A stretch of DNA of 8,425 bases from Paracoccaceae bacterium (GCA_020852535.1 JADZAO010000089.1:1-8425); one strand, 5' to 3'; counted from the stretch's first letter, positions 1-7,340 are shown. Translations and numbers: made by a program. Notes: a model not told the origin generated them from the letters alone.

Positions 1-3000
1 AACTGATCGCCAACTCTCGGAAGATATAATCGAGGACTGAGGTCGCATTCTTGACGCTGTCATTACCTTGCACCGTGCCTGCCGGTTCAAAACGGGTAAA
101 AGTAAAGGCCTCGACGAACTCTTCCAAAGGCACACCATATTGCAAGCCGACCGACACGGCGATGGCAAAATTATTCATCATAGCACGAAAGCCGGCGCCT
201 TCCTTGTGCATGTCGATGAAGATCTCACCCAAACGACCATCCCCATATTCACCGGTTCGCAGATAAACCTTATGACCGCCGACGATTGCTTTCTGAGTGT
301 AACCCTTACGGCGCTCCGGCAACTTTTCGCGATTGCTGCGGATCACGTCGCGATAGATAATCTTTTCGACGATCTTCTCGGCCAGCACGGCAGCCTTTTC
401 CTGCGCGGAACCCGAGACGAGGATATCTTCGGCCTCTTCATCATCTTCGACCAGCGCCGAAGCCAAGGGCTGGGAGAGTTTCGAGCCGTCACGATAAAGC
501 GCGTTGGCTTTAATCCCGAGCAAATGCGACAATTCATAGGCCGCCAACGTTTCCTCAATGGTGGCCGAGTTCGGCATATTAATCGTCTTCGAAATTGCGC
601 CCGAGATAAAGGATTGTGCCGCCGCCATCATGTGAATATGGCTTTCGACAGAAAGGTAGCGCTTGCCCGTCTTGCCGCAGGGGTTGGCGCAATCAAAGAC
701 CGAATAATGTTCGGTTTTCAGGAAGGGTGCACCTTCCAACGTCATCGTGCCACAAACATGATCGTTAGCGGCGTCGATCTGCGCCTTGGTGAAGCCCAGA
801 TGGCGGAGCAAATCAAAAGTAGGATCAGCCAATTTTTCTGCCGGAATGCCCAACGTGCCTTTGCAAAAATCCTCGCCCAAGGTCCATTGGTTGAAGACAA
901 AGCGGATATCAAAAGCCGAAGGCAGCGCGCTTTCGATTTTTTCCAACTCGCGCGGGCCAAAGCCGTGGCCGATAAGCGCGGTATTGTTAATGCCAGGGCA
1001 ATTACCGATTGAGCAGTGGCCCACGGCATAAGCTACGATTTCAGCGATCTGCGACGAGGAATACCCCAACGCTTCCAAACCAGCTGGAACCGACTGATTA
1101 ATAATCTTGAAATAGCCGCCTCCAGCCAGCTTCTTAAACTTGACCAGCGCAAAATCAGGCTCGATGCCAGTGGTGTCACAGTCCATCACCAAACCAATGG
1201 TGCCAGTGGGAGCAATCACAGTAGTCTGGGCATTACGAAAGCCGTGTTTTTCACCAAGCGTCAGCGCTTCGTCCCATGCCGATTTAGCAAGAGCAATCAG
1301 CGCCTGATCAGGACAATTAGCGTGATCGAGAGCAACTGGATTAACGTTAAGATCTTCATAACCCGACAGGTTACCGTAAGCAGCGTTGCGATGATTGCGG
1401 ATCACGCGCAACATGTGCTTGGCGTTGCGCTGATAACCAGAGAAGGGGCCGCATTCGCGCGCCATTTCAGCACTGGTGGCATAAGAAACACCCGTCATGA
1501 TGGCAGTCAGGGCACCACAGAGAGCGCGGCCTTGAATGCTGTCATAACCTAGACCCATATTCATTAGGAGGCCGCCGATATTGGCATAGCCAAGACCAAG
1601 CGTGCGGAAGTCATAGGAAAGTTGCGCGATTTCCTTGGACGGGAATTGCGCCATCATCACACTGATTTCCAGCGTTACGGTCCAGAGTTTCGTCGCGTGC
1701 ATATAGGCTTCCGCATCGAACTTGCCATCCTTGAAGAAGGTCAGCAGATTCATCGAGGCAAGATTGCAGGCGGTATCATCGAGAAACATGTATTCCGAGC
1801 ATGGATTCGACGCGCGGATCTGCCCGTCTTCCGGGCAAGTGTGCCATGCGTTGACAGTATCGTGAAACTGAATGCCTGGATCTGCACAGGCCCATGCGGC
1901 GTGACCTACCTGATTCCACAGATCTCGGGCCTTTATGGTTTTCGCGACCTTGCCGTCGGTACGGCGGATCAGAGCCCATTCGTCATCGTTCTTCACTGCC
2001 GTCAGGAAGGCGTCGGTCACGCGAACCGAATTATTCGAATTCTGTCCAGAAACAGTAACGTAGGCATCGGAATCCCAATCGACATCATAAGTAGGAAATT
2101 CGATCGAGGTGAAGCCCTGTTTTGCATATTGCAGGATGCGATTGGTATAGGTGTCGGGGATCATGGCCTTCTTAGCCGATTTAATCGCCGCCTTAAGCGC
2201 CGGGTTCTTGGCCGGATCAACCGAATCCTCGGGAGAACCATCCCAGTGACAAATCGCCGTAAAAATTTCCTTCAGCTTTAGCTCATGCGCCTTAGCACCT
2301 GCGACGATGCTTGCGACCTTTTGCTCTTCGATCACCTTCCAGTTTACGAAAGCCTCGACATCAGGGTGATCCATATCGCAGATCACCATCTTGGCAGCAC
2401 GACGCGTGGTCCCGCCTGATTTTATCGCACCAGCAGCGCGGTCACCAATCTTAAGAAAACCCATCAAGCCTGAAGACTTACCACCGCCTGAAAGCTCTTC
2501 TCCCTCGCCGCGCAAAGAAGAAAAATTCGTTCCGGTACCGGAACCATATTTGAACAAACGCGCCTCACGGACCCAAAGGTCCATAATGCCGCCGTCACCA
2601 ACCAGATCATCCCGAACCGACTGGATAAAACAGGCGTGGGGCTGCGGGTGTTCGTAGGCGGATTCGGATTTGGTCAGCTTGCCAGTCTGGTAGTCCACAT
2701 AATAGTGGCCCTGCGCTGGACCATCGACACCGTAAGCCCAATGCAAGCCGGTATTAAACCACTGGGGCGAATTTGGTGCGGCCATCTGACGAGCCAGCAT
2801 GAAGCGCATTTCATCATGATACGCGCAGGCATCGGCTTCAGTGGTAAAGTAGCCTCCCTTCCAACCCCAATAGGCCCATGCACCTGCAAGACGATCAAAG
2901 ACCTGCTTGGCCGAAGTTTCGCCAACAAAACGCTCGACCTCCGGCAGATCGGCAAGGGCAGCTTCATCGGGGACCGATCGCCACAGAAATTCTGGGACAC

Positions 3001-3226
3001 CTTTTTCTTTGACGCGCTTGAGCTTGGCCGGAACGCCCGCCTTACGAAAGTATTTTTGCGCCAGAACGTCCGAAGCAACTTGGCTCCAACCATCGGGAAC
3101 TTCCACTGCTTGGTTACGAAAGACAATCTTGCCATCAGGATTGCGAATTTCTGACGTAGTAATGACAAAAGCCATCGCGCCATAAGCGCCTGTCGCTTCG
3201 GTGGTAAACTTGCGTTCGATTTTCAT
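1..3226 (-). CDS. nrdJ: Adenosylcobalamin-dependent (class II) ribonucleoside-diphosphate reductase, 3' end outside the window
   Basis: Reduces ribonucleotides to deoxyribonucleotides in the cytoplasm, using a radical generated from coenzyme B12. The minus strand is open from the ATG at 3226 to base 1, about 1075 codons with no stop. Visible motifs, in order: N-terminal MKIERKF and TTSEIRNPDG; C199 in PHACFIQSV, the likely first redox cysteine; NPCSE at 474-478, matching the N-x-C-x-E radical site with C476 and E478; C487 in TACNLASMNL, the likely second redox cysteine; the phosphate-binding loop APTGTIG at 672-678; GHCSIGNC at 736-743; and GAISKTINMP at 876-885. From about residue 970 (RKGYTQKAIVGG onward) it resembles the C-terminal TSCPD-type extension of long alphaproteobacterial NrdJ. 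No N-terminal ATP cone is evident. An in-frame ATG lies three codons upstream, but MKIERKF is the usual family start and GGGAG lies 9 nt before 3226. The remaining C-terminus, expected to carry the regenerating cysteines, is not in the window. Confidence 0.97.
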   Translation of the reverse strand, partial: MKIERKFTTEATGAYGAMAFVITTSEIRNPDGKIVFRNQAVEVPDGWSQVASDVLAQKYFRKAGVPAKLKRVKEKGVPEFLWRSVPDEAALADLPEVERFVGETSAKQVFDRLAGAWAYWGWKGGYFTTEADACAYHDEMRFMLARQMAAPNSPQWFNTGLHWAYGVDGPAQGHYYVDYQTGKLTKSESAYEHPQPHACFIQSVRDDLVGDGGIMDLWVREARLFKYGSGTGTNFSSLRGEGEELSGGGKSSGLMGFLKIGDRAAGAIKSGGTTRRAAKMVICDMDHPDVEAFVNWKVIEEQKVASIVAGAKAHELKLKEIFTAICHWDGSPEDSVDPAKNPALKAAIKSAKKAMIPDTYTNRILQYAKQGFTSIEFPTYDVDWDSDAYVTVSGQNSNNSVRVTDAFLTAVKNDDEWALIRRTDGKVAKTIKARDLWNQVGHAAWACADPGIQFHDTVNAWHTCPEDGQIRASNPCSEYMFLDDTACNLASMNLLTFFKDGKFDAEAYMHATKLWTVTLEISVMMAQFPSKEIAQLSYDFRTLGLGYANIGGLLMNMGLGYDSIQGRALCGALTAIMTGVSYATSAEMARECGPFSGYQRNAKHMLRVIRNHRNAAYGNLSGYEDLNVNPVALDHANCPDQALIALAKSAWDEALTLGEKHGFRNAQTTVIAPTGTIGLVMDCDTTGIEPDFALVKFKKLAGGGYFKIINQSVPAGLEALGYSSSQIAEIVAYAVGHCSIGNCPGINNTALIGHGFGPRELEKIESALPSAFDIRFVFNQWTLGEDFCKGTLGIPAEKLADPTFDLLRHLGFTKAQIDAANDHVCGTMTLEGAPFLKTEHYSVFDCANPCGKTGKRYLSVESHIHMMAAAQSFISGAISKTINMPNSATIEETLAAYELSHLLGIKANALYRDGSKLSQPLASALVEDDEEAEDILVSGSAQEKAAVLAEKIVEKIIYRDVIRSNREKLPERRKGYTQKAIVGGHKVYLRTGEYGDGRLGEIFIDMHKEGAGFRAMMNNFAIAVSVGLQYGVPLEEFVEAFTFTRFEPAGTVQGNDSVKNATSVLDYIFRELAIS

Positions 3227-3257
3227 CTGCCCCATCTCCCATTCATCTACCACGAGC

Positions 3258-3289
3258 TTTGCCCGCCTGGACTTCATCCTGTCGGCAAA
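3258..3289 (-). promoter_or_regulatory. Hairpin in the nrdJ 5' leader, upstream of the ribosome binding site
   Basis: Read on the minus strand, TTTGCC (3289-3284) pairs with GGCAAA (3263-3258). The loop between them can partly fold as CAGGA/TCC-AG with a mismatch. The hairpin ends about 18 nt before the GGGAG Shine-Dalgarno sequence of nrdJ. No B12-riboswitch box (GCCACTG) was found in the leader, so any regulatory role is conjecture. Confidence 0.35.
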
Positions 3290-3383
3290 CAAAAACCAAC
3301 CGCCCAACCCAATAAGGGCAAGACACGACATCTAACCAAGATGCTATGACTGCGCGCTGCGATGCTCTGCCCGTTACTGGAAA

Positions 3384-3399
3384 CCACTAAATATGGTAA
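3384..3399 (-). promoter_or_regulatory. NrdR-box-like operator, promoter-proximal copy
   Basis: The minus-strand reading TTACCATATTTAGTGG matches about 11 of 16 positions of the NrdR box as I remember it (acaCwAtATaTwGtgt), including the C..A-ATAT-like core and the G. NrdR is the zinc-finger/ATP-cone repressor of ribonucleotide reductase genes. The site overlaps the proposed -10 element of nrdJ. Its partner lies exactly 31 bp upstream. Confidence 0.55.
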
Positions 3400-3420
3400 C
3401 TTTACCGACTACGTCGTCAA
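3393..3420 (-). promoter_or_regulatory. Putative nrdJ promoter
   Basis: On the minus strand TTGACG (3420-3415, 5 of 6 to the sigma-70 -35) is followed after 16 nt by TACCAT (3398-3393, 4 of 6 to the -10). Transcription would start near 3386, giving a leader of about 160 nt. Both elements lie within the two NrdR-like boxes, as expected for repression by promoter occlusion. The -10 is weak, so the exact start is uncertain. Confidence 0.45.
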
Positions 3421-3430
3421 AATGTCGTAA
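3415..3430 (-). promoter_or_regulatory. NrdR-box-like operator, distal copy
   Basis: The minus-strand reading TTACGACATTTTGACG is a weaker match to the NrdR box. It shares the pattern TTACnAnATTTnG with the proximal site and has the same orientation. The offset between the two is exactly 31 bp, about three helical turns, which is the characteristic spacing of paired NrdR boxes. It overlaps the TTGACG -35 element. Confidence 0.5.
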
Positions 3431-3583
3431 TTCAATGCACGTTTCAAACAGTTTATTTAAGGTTAGGTGAGCATTTTACACTTGACGAAGTTTTCATTCA
3501 TTCCTGCCTCACAAGCTGGATCGCCTGTTGCCAGCCCTGTGGAAAACATCTGGAAAAGATAGGGATAATTATAAAAAACTTTT

Positions 3584-3604
3584 AAAAAATAAGGCCTTTC
3601 AGGC
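3584..3604 (-). terminator. Terminator-like hairpin after the microprotein ORF
   Basis: On the minus strand GCCT-GAA-AGGC (3604-3594) is followed by CTTATTTTTT. A second run of six T lies a few bases further on. The stem is only 4 bp, so it is weak by itself. The strong U-rich tail and its position 22 nt beyond the stop of the small ORF at 3626-3742 support a transcription end here. Confidence 0.45.
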
Positions 3605-3625
3605 GTAGACAGCAGCATTAAAATT

Positions 3626-3742
3626 CTACCAATTGCGGAATTCCCAGAGGCGATTCTGCGACACATACAGAATGTGATGATTGATCATCATGATCTCCAG
3701 CGCAACTATCGCGCAGGCGCCGAGAATCGGCAATTTGATCAT
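3626..3742 (-). CDS. Possible 38-residue single-pass membrane microprotein
   Basis: I do not recognise this protein. The ORF begins MIKLPILGACAIVALEIMMI, giving one hydrophobic segment at about residues 4-21 with a lysine at position 3. It ends in a polar, aromatic tail rich in N, H, R and W (NRLWEFRNW). This predicts a small inner-membrane protein. Support comes from a weak Shine-Dalgarno (CAGG, 8 nt before the ATG), codons richer in G/C than the A/T-rich surroundings, and a terminator-like hairpin 22 nt after the stop. An in-frame ATG at 3829 would give 67 residues and perhaps a second hydrophobic segment, but I see no better ribosome site there. It lies on the same strand as nrdJ, about 240 bp before the nrdJ promoter, and is separated from it by the terminator-like hairpin. 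Being so short, it could be a chance ORF. Confidence 0.45.
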   Translation of the reverse strand: MIKLPILGACAIVALEIMMINHHILYVSQNRLWEFRNW

Positions 3743-3843
3743 AGAAACAACCTGCAACAAACTTAAAAAAATGACAAAACCCGACCTCAAAAAAGAAAAA
3801 GCTTCTACCGCCTGCGACGGATAGACCATCAAGAGACAGAATC

Positions 3844-3857
3844 GGCGAAAAATCGCC
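3844..3857. repeat. Perfect 5-bp stem-loop
   Basis: GGCGA, a loop of four A, then TCGCC. On the minus strand the loop is TTTT and no T-run follows the stem, so it is not a typical terminator. It lies about 100 bp upstream of the microprotein start and could be part of that transcript's leader. The function is unknown. Confidence 0.35.
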
Positions 3858-4164
3858 CACAACAATCACTGAGGATCGAGATAATAGCCTCGACAAATGC
3901 GCTATATGTAGCTCGCCAGCCAGCGGATCGAACATAAAGTAATAAATAGTAGGTCGAATCCAAAAGAAGCGTCATCCAGAACAGCTGAATTTCCTGCCCG
4001 GCATAGAAAGATCGCTAATCAAACTCATTCTAACCTAGGTGACAGAATCGCCAAAGAAGTTTAAGAAAAATTGCAGGAACTCGACTAAAAAAAAAATATG
4101 CCAATCAAAAGGCTGAGACCGAGATACCTACGCTGGGGCATCATCAGGTTGAGGCTTCACACTT

Positions 4165-4194
4165 TTGCACACAAACGCGCACTTTCCTTGTAAG
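4165..4194 (+). promoter_or_regulatory. Putative eno promoter
   Basis: TTGCAC (4165-4170) and TGTAAG (4189-4194) are separated by 18 bp, each 4 of 6 to the sigma-70 consensus. The predicted start near 4201 would leave a leader of about 55 nt before the eno ATG. The match is modest, but it is the best pair seen in the 100 bp upstream. Confidence 0.3.
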
Positions 4195-4201
4195 CTACAA
4201 G
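4187..4201. repeat. Inverted repeat overlapping the putative eno -10 element
   Basis: CTTGTA-AGC-TACAAG is a perfect 6-bp inverted repeat with a 3-bp centre, lying 55 bp before the eno start. It covers the proposed -10 element, so it could be an operator for a dimeric regulator or a hairpin at the 5' end of the transcript. No specific regulator is recognised. Confidence 0.4.
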
Positions 4202-4256
4202 CCACTAAATCAACCTGCAAGAACACCATTCGTCAGCCCCAATAGGCACATACTCC

Positions 4257-5534
4257 ATGAGCACGATCATCGACATTCACGCACGGGAAATCCTAGACAG
4301 CCGTGGCAATCCCACGGTGGAAGTAGACGTGACCCTTGAAAGCGGCGCGATGGGCCGCGCTGCCGTGCCTTCGGGTGCATCGACCGGCGCGCATGAGGCA
4401 AACGAGCGACGCGACGGCGACCAATCACGCTACATGGGTAAAGGCGTATTGAAAGCAGTCGCTGCCGTAAACGGAGAAATTACCGAGGAAATCGTTGGCT
4501 TAGACGCCACCGAACAAGTCAGCATCGACCGTACCATGATCGAATTGGACGGAACGCCAAACAAGTCGCGCCTTGGAGCCAACGCCATCCTCGGCGTGTC
4601 TCTGGCCGTGGCAAAAGCTGCTGCCGAAGTAACAGGCCAACCACTTTACCGCTACATCGGCGGCACCTCAGCTCGCGTTCTCCCGGTACCAATGATGAAC
4701 ATCATCAACGGCGGCGAACACGCAGACAACCCGATCGACATTCAGGAGTTCATGATCATGCCGGTTGGCGCGGACAATATCCGCGACGCGATCCGCATGG
4801 GGTCGGAGGTGTTTCACACACTAAAAAAAGAACTTCAGGCTGCGAGCCACAACACCGGAATCGGCGACGAGGGCGGCTTTGCACCAAACCTGAATTCTAC
4901 CAGAAATGTACTTGATTTCATCATGACATCGATAGAAAAGGCAGGTCATCGCCCCGGCGAGGACATCTGTCTCGCGCTTGATTGTGCGGCGACCGAATAC
5001 TTCAAAAACGGTCGCTACGAGATGAAAGGCGAGGGGAAATCTCGATCCATCGAAGACAACGTAGCCGTCCTTGCAAGCCTCGCCAGCGACTACCCAATCA
5101 TCTCGATTGAGGACGGCTGTTCAGAAGACGATTGGGAGGGCTGGAAACTACTAACCGAAACCTTGGGGAACAAAATCCAGCTGGTGGGAGACGATCTCTT
5201 TGTGACTAATCTACACCGTCTAGCTGAAGGCATTGCCAAGGGTTGCGCCAACTCAATGTTGGTAAAAGTCAATCAAATTGGCACCCTAACCGAGACGTTG
5301 GAAGCTGTCGATATGGCTCACCGTGCCCGTTATACCAACGTTATGTCTCATCGATCAGGCGAAACGGAAGACGCCACGATTGCCGATCTGGCAGTTGCAA
5401 CAAACTGCGGGCAGATTAAAACCGGATCGCTATCGCGATCGGACCGCCTAGCAAAATACAACCAGTTGATCCGCATCGACGAAATGCTAGGTGCCACGGC
5501 AGAATATGCAGGGCGTTCTATCCTAAAGAGCTGA
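4257..5534 (+). CDS. eno: Enolase (phosphopyruvate hydratase)
   Basis: Interconverts 2-phosphoglycerate and phosphoenolpyruvate in glycolysis and gluconeogenesis. It is a cytoplasmic, Mg2+-dependent homodimer or octamer. The 425 residues match the usual bacterial length. Seen: N-terminal HAREILDSRGNPTVEVDV; the mobile loop SGASTGAHEA; IGDEGGFAPN with catalytic acid E205; metal ligands D242 (in LALDCAATEYF), E285 (in SIEDGCSEDDW) and D312/D313 (in LVGDDLFVTN); the enolase signature LLVKVNQIGTLTE-type segment at 334-346 with catalytic K337; and SHRSGETEDATIADLA. The start begins MSTIIDIHARE as in the family. Only a distant AGG precedes it, so the Shine-Dalgarno is weak. IEDGCSEDDW, rather than the common IEDGMAEDDW, is typical of Rhodospirillales-type enolases in my recollection. 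The ftsB-like and pyruvate dehydrogenase genes that often follow eno in alphaproteobacteria are absent. Confidence 0.99.
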   Translation: MSTIIDIHAREILDSRGNPTVEVDVTLESGAMGRAAVPSGASTGAHEANERRDGDQSRYMGKGVLKAVAAVNGEITEEIVGLDATEQVSIDRTMIELDGTPNKSRLGANAILGVSLAVAKAAAEVTGQPLYRYIGGTSARVLPVPMMNIINGGEHADNPIDIQEFMIMPVGADNIRDAIRMGSEVFHTLKKELQAASHNTGIGDEGGFAPNLNSTRNVLDFIMTSIEKAGHRPGEDICLALDCAATEYFKNGRYEMKGEGKSRSIEDNVAVLASLASDYPIISIEDGCSEDDWEGWKLLTETLGNKIQLVGDDLFVTNLHRLAEGIAKGCANSMLVKVNQIGTLTETLEAVDMAHRARYTNVMSHRSGETEDATIADLAVATNCGQIKTGSLSRSDRLAKYNQLIRIDEMLGATAEYAGRSILKS

Positions 5535-5890
5535 CACGAATTTTGCTAATCCGCAAAAAGTAAACAGACTGTCATCCCTGCACAGGCGGATATCTATCTA
5601 GGTTTAGCTTTAGAACTTACTGGCCTTACCACCCGCGAACGCCTGTGATCGTTAACCTCAAAGTCGGCAGGCCACGGGCGACACACACAGAAAGAAAGAC
5701 GAAGGCTTGCGCTTTCACATATGGCCATTGAGGCCAACTGCCTCGACAGATTCGACGCTAAAACGCGAGTAGACTGGCATCGTGCCTAACACCAAGACCA
5801 CTACGCTCTTTTGCATTTATACCCGCGCCCCTTCCTTTTGGGATGAAGCCCGACTATACCGCCAAGCGCATTTTAAAGCACGAGCACCAC
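5535..5890. other. Non-coding spacer between eno and tyrS
   Basis: No supported gene was found. Immediately after the eno stop is a weak A/T-rich hairpin TTTTGC-taatcc-GCAAAA (5541-5558) without a T-tract. Further on is a separated 8-bp inverted repeat, CACAGGCG (5581-5588) and CGCCTGTG (5640-5647). The tyrS promoter must lie here, but no good -35/-10 pair stands out. The best A/T-rich element is TTATAC near 5816. Confidence 0.5.
5581..5647. repeat. Separated 8-bp inverted repeat in the tyrS upstream region
   Basis: CACAGGCG and CGCCTGTG are exact reverse complements with 51 bp between them. They could close a long structured leader or be two half-sites. With so few bases, chance pairing in a spacer of this length is also realistic. 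Confidence 0.3.
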
Positions 5891-7141
5891 ATGACCTACC
5901 ATGCAAAATCGGACTTCATGCGCGTGATGATTGAGCGCGGCTATCTTGCCGATTGCACCGATTATCAAGCGCTGGACACGGCTTTCGTGAAAAGCGTGGT
6001 GCCAGGCTATATAGGTTTCGATGCGACCGCCAAATCACTGCATGTGGGAAGCCTAATCCAAATCATGATGCTGCGCTGGTTGCAAAAATGCGGCGGCAAG
6101 CCGATCGTGTTAATGGGCGGCGGAACCACCAAGATAGGGGACCCCTCGTTCCGTAACGACGAAAGGCCTTTGCTGACCGAGACCCAGATCAACGAAAATA
6201 TGGCAGGCATAAAACGGACCTTTGCGCCCTATATCAGATTCGGTAACGGACCGACCGATGCAGTCATGATTAACAATGCCGAATGGCTGGACGGACTGAA
6301 TTACATCGGTTTCTTGCGCGACATCGGCAAGCATTTCAGCGTAAACAGAATGCTGTCTTTCGAAAGTGTCAAATCGCGATTGGACCGCGAACAATCGCTG
6401 TCCTTCCTCGAATTCAACTACATGATATTACAGGCCTATGACTTCCTTGAACTGACCCGCCGCTATGGCTGTCTGTTGCAAATGGGTGGCAGCGACCAAT
6501 GGGGAAACATTGTCAACGGAGTAGACCTGACACGCCGGGTCATTGAACACGAAGTATATGGTCTAACCTCGCCCTTGCTGACGACTAACGACGGCAAAAA
6601 GATGGGCAAGAGCCAGAACGGGGCGGTCTGGCTAAACGGAGATCTGCTCAGTCCTTACGAGTTCTGGCAATTCTGGCGCAATACCACCGATGCGGATGTG
6701 GGACGGTTCCTGAAGCTTTACACCGATTTACCGCTAGACGAATGTAACCGACTTGGCGCTTTACAGAATTCAGAAGTAAATGCGGCCAAGATTGTGCTGG
6801 CGAATGCGGTCACCACTCTGCTGCACGGAAACGAAGCGGCAGCTACGGCAGAAGCGACCGCACGGGAAGTATTCGAAAAAGGCGGTATCGGAGACGATCT
6901 ACCCACCGTAGTGCTTTCGATGAACGAAGTTACAGATGGCTTGAGCATCGTACAACTGTTCGTACGGGCGGGGTTGGCAGTATCGGGCAAGGATGCCAAG
7001 CGCCTAATCGTCGAAGGCGGGGCACGGGTGAACGACGAGATCGTTCTGGATACCGGCCTACGCTACAGCACGAGGGAACTGGCAGAGCCATTGAAACTTA
7101 CGGCAGGCAGAAAGCGCCACGCGTTGGTCGTGCTAGGCTAA
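5891..7141 (+). CDS. tyrS: Tyrosine--tRNA ligase
   Basis: Charges tRNA-Tyr with tyrosine in the cytoplasm. It is a class I aminoacyl-tRNA synthetase and works as a dimer. With the start chosen here it has 416 residues, normal for bacterial TyrS. Seen: GYIGFDATAKSLHVGSL with the HIGH-type motif HVGS at 51-54; GGGTTKIGDPS; the tyrosine pocket YMILQAYDF and QMGGSDQWGNI; the KMSKS-type loop KMGKS at 237-241; and a C-terminal S4 RNA-binding domain (about 350-390, with GKDAKRLIVEGGARVNDE). An in-frame ATG at 5843 would add 16 residues, but it has no spaced ribosome site and adds non-family sequence. The ATG at 5891 has GAG 7 nt upstream and begins MTYHAKSDFM, as expected for alphaproteobacterial TyrS. 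It is transcribed in the same direction as eno, but a spacer of 350 bp suggests a separate promoter. The convergent glycosyltransferase gene lies downstream. Confidence 0.98.
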   Translation: MTYHAKSDFMRVMIERGYLADCTDYQALDTAFVKSVVPGYIGFDATAKSLHVGSLIQIMMLRWLQKCGGKPIVLMGGGTTKIGDPSFRNDERPLLTETQINENMAGIKRTFAPYIRFGNGPTDAVMINNAEWLDGLNYIGFLRDIGKHFSVNRMLSFESVKSRLDREQSLSFLEFNYMILQAYDFLELTRRYGCLLQMGGSDQWGNIVNGVDLTRRVIEHEVYGLTSPLLTTNDGKKMGKSQNGAVWLNGDLLSPYEFWQFWRNTTDADVGRFLKLYTDLPLDECNRLGALQNSEVNAAKIVLANAVTTLLHGNEAAATAEATAREVFEKGGIGDDLPTVVLSMNEVTDGLSIVQLFVRAGLAVSGKDAKRLIVEGGARVNDEIVLDTGLRYSTRELAEPLKLTAGRKRHALVVLG

Positions 7142-7211
7142 CACGCTTCGCGGTCACGGCCCGAAATCACAGGAAAGATTGAAAACACGAAGTAAAGCGC
7201 AAGGGTCGTTC

Positions 7212-7229
7212 GGCAAAAAACGTTTTGCC
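7212..7229. terminator. Possible weak bidirectional terminator between convergent genes
   Basis: GGCAAAA-AACG-TTTTGCC is a perfect 7-bp stem with a 4-nt loop, about 70 bp after the tyrS stop and about 110 bp after the glycosyltransferase stop. The T-tract on either side is poor (ATTTGCC on the plus strand, GAACG on the minus strand), so termination efficiency is doubtful. Its position between convergent genes favours this role. Confidence 0.4.
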
Positions 7230-7340
7230 ATTTGCCATACATAACACGACCCATGCGGGCGTGATCGTGCTAAAATATGCCAAAGACACCAAAAAGTAGG
7301 GCGTGAAGACGGTAAACGACGAAGGATGTCTTAGGCGCGG

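Larger units (their letters stand above)
3743..4256. other. A/T-rich intergenic region without a convincing gene
   Basis: About 500 bp between the microprotein ORF and eno. It contains A-runs (a run of ten A around 4087-4096 and shorter ones near 3765-3800), a small perfect hairpin GGCGA-AAAA-TCGCC at 3844-3857, and the presumed eno promoter near 4165-4201. Short ORFs on both strands lack ribosome sites and recognisable protein features. No tRNA, conserved RNA family or riboswitch was recognised. Confidence 0.6.

Noticed and set aside
68..1012. Plus-strand open frame of 314 codons
   Set aside because: It is antisense to the nrdJ coding frame, which shows unbroken family motifs. The translated plus-strand product has no recognisable domain. 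The same applies to the plus-strand frames at 1016-1552, 1622-2281 and 2636-3154.
2674..3183. Minus-strand open frame of 169 codons
   Set aside because: It is a shifted frame within nrdJ, and the true frame on the same strand reads as class II ribonucleotide reductase.
3227..3386. Cobalamin riboswitch upstream of the B12-dependent reductase
   Set aside because: I looked for it because of the cofactor. The B12-box GCCACTG and the expected length and architecture are not present.
3690..3824. Plus-strand 44-codon ORF opposite the microprotein candidate
   Set aside because: It has no ribosome site, a lysine-rich low-complexity C-terminus from A-runs, and no terminator. The minus-strand reading is better supported.
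4111..4130. GGCTGAGA resembling part of a thiamine (TPP) riboswitch
   Set aside because: The second conserved part (ACCTGATCTGG-like) and the flanking stems are missing, and enolase is not a thiamine gene.
4098..4193. Plus-strand 31-codon arginine-rich ORF starting MPIKRLRPRYLRW
   Set aside because: It has no Shine-Dalgarno (an A-run precedes it), overlaps the putative eno promoter, and shows no conserved features.
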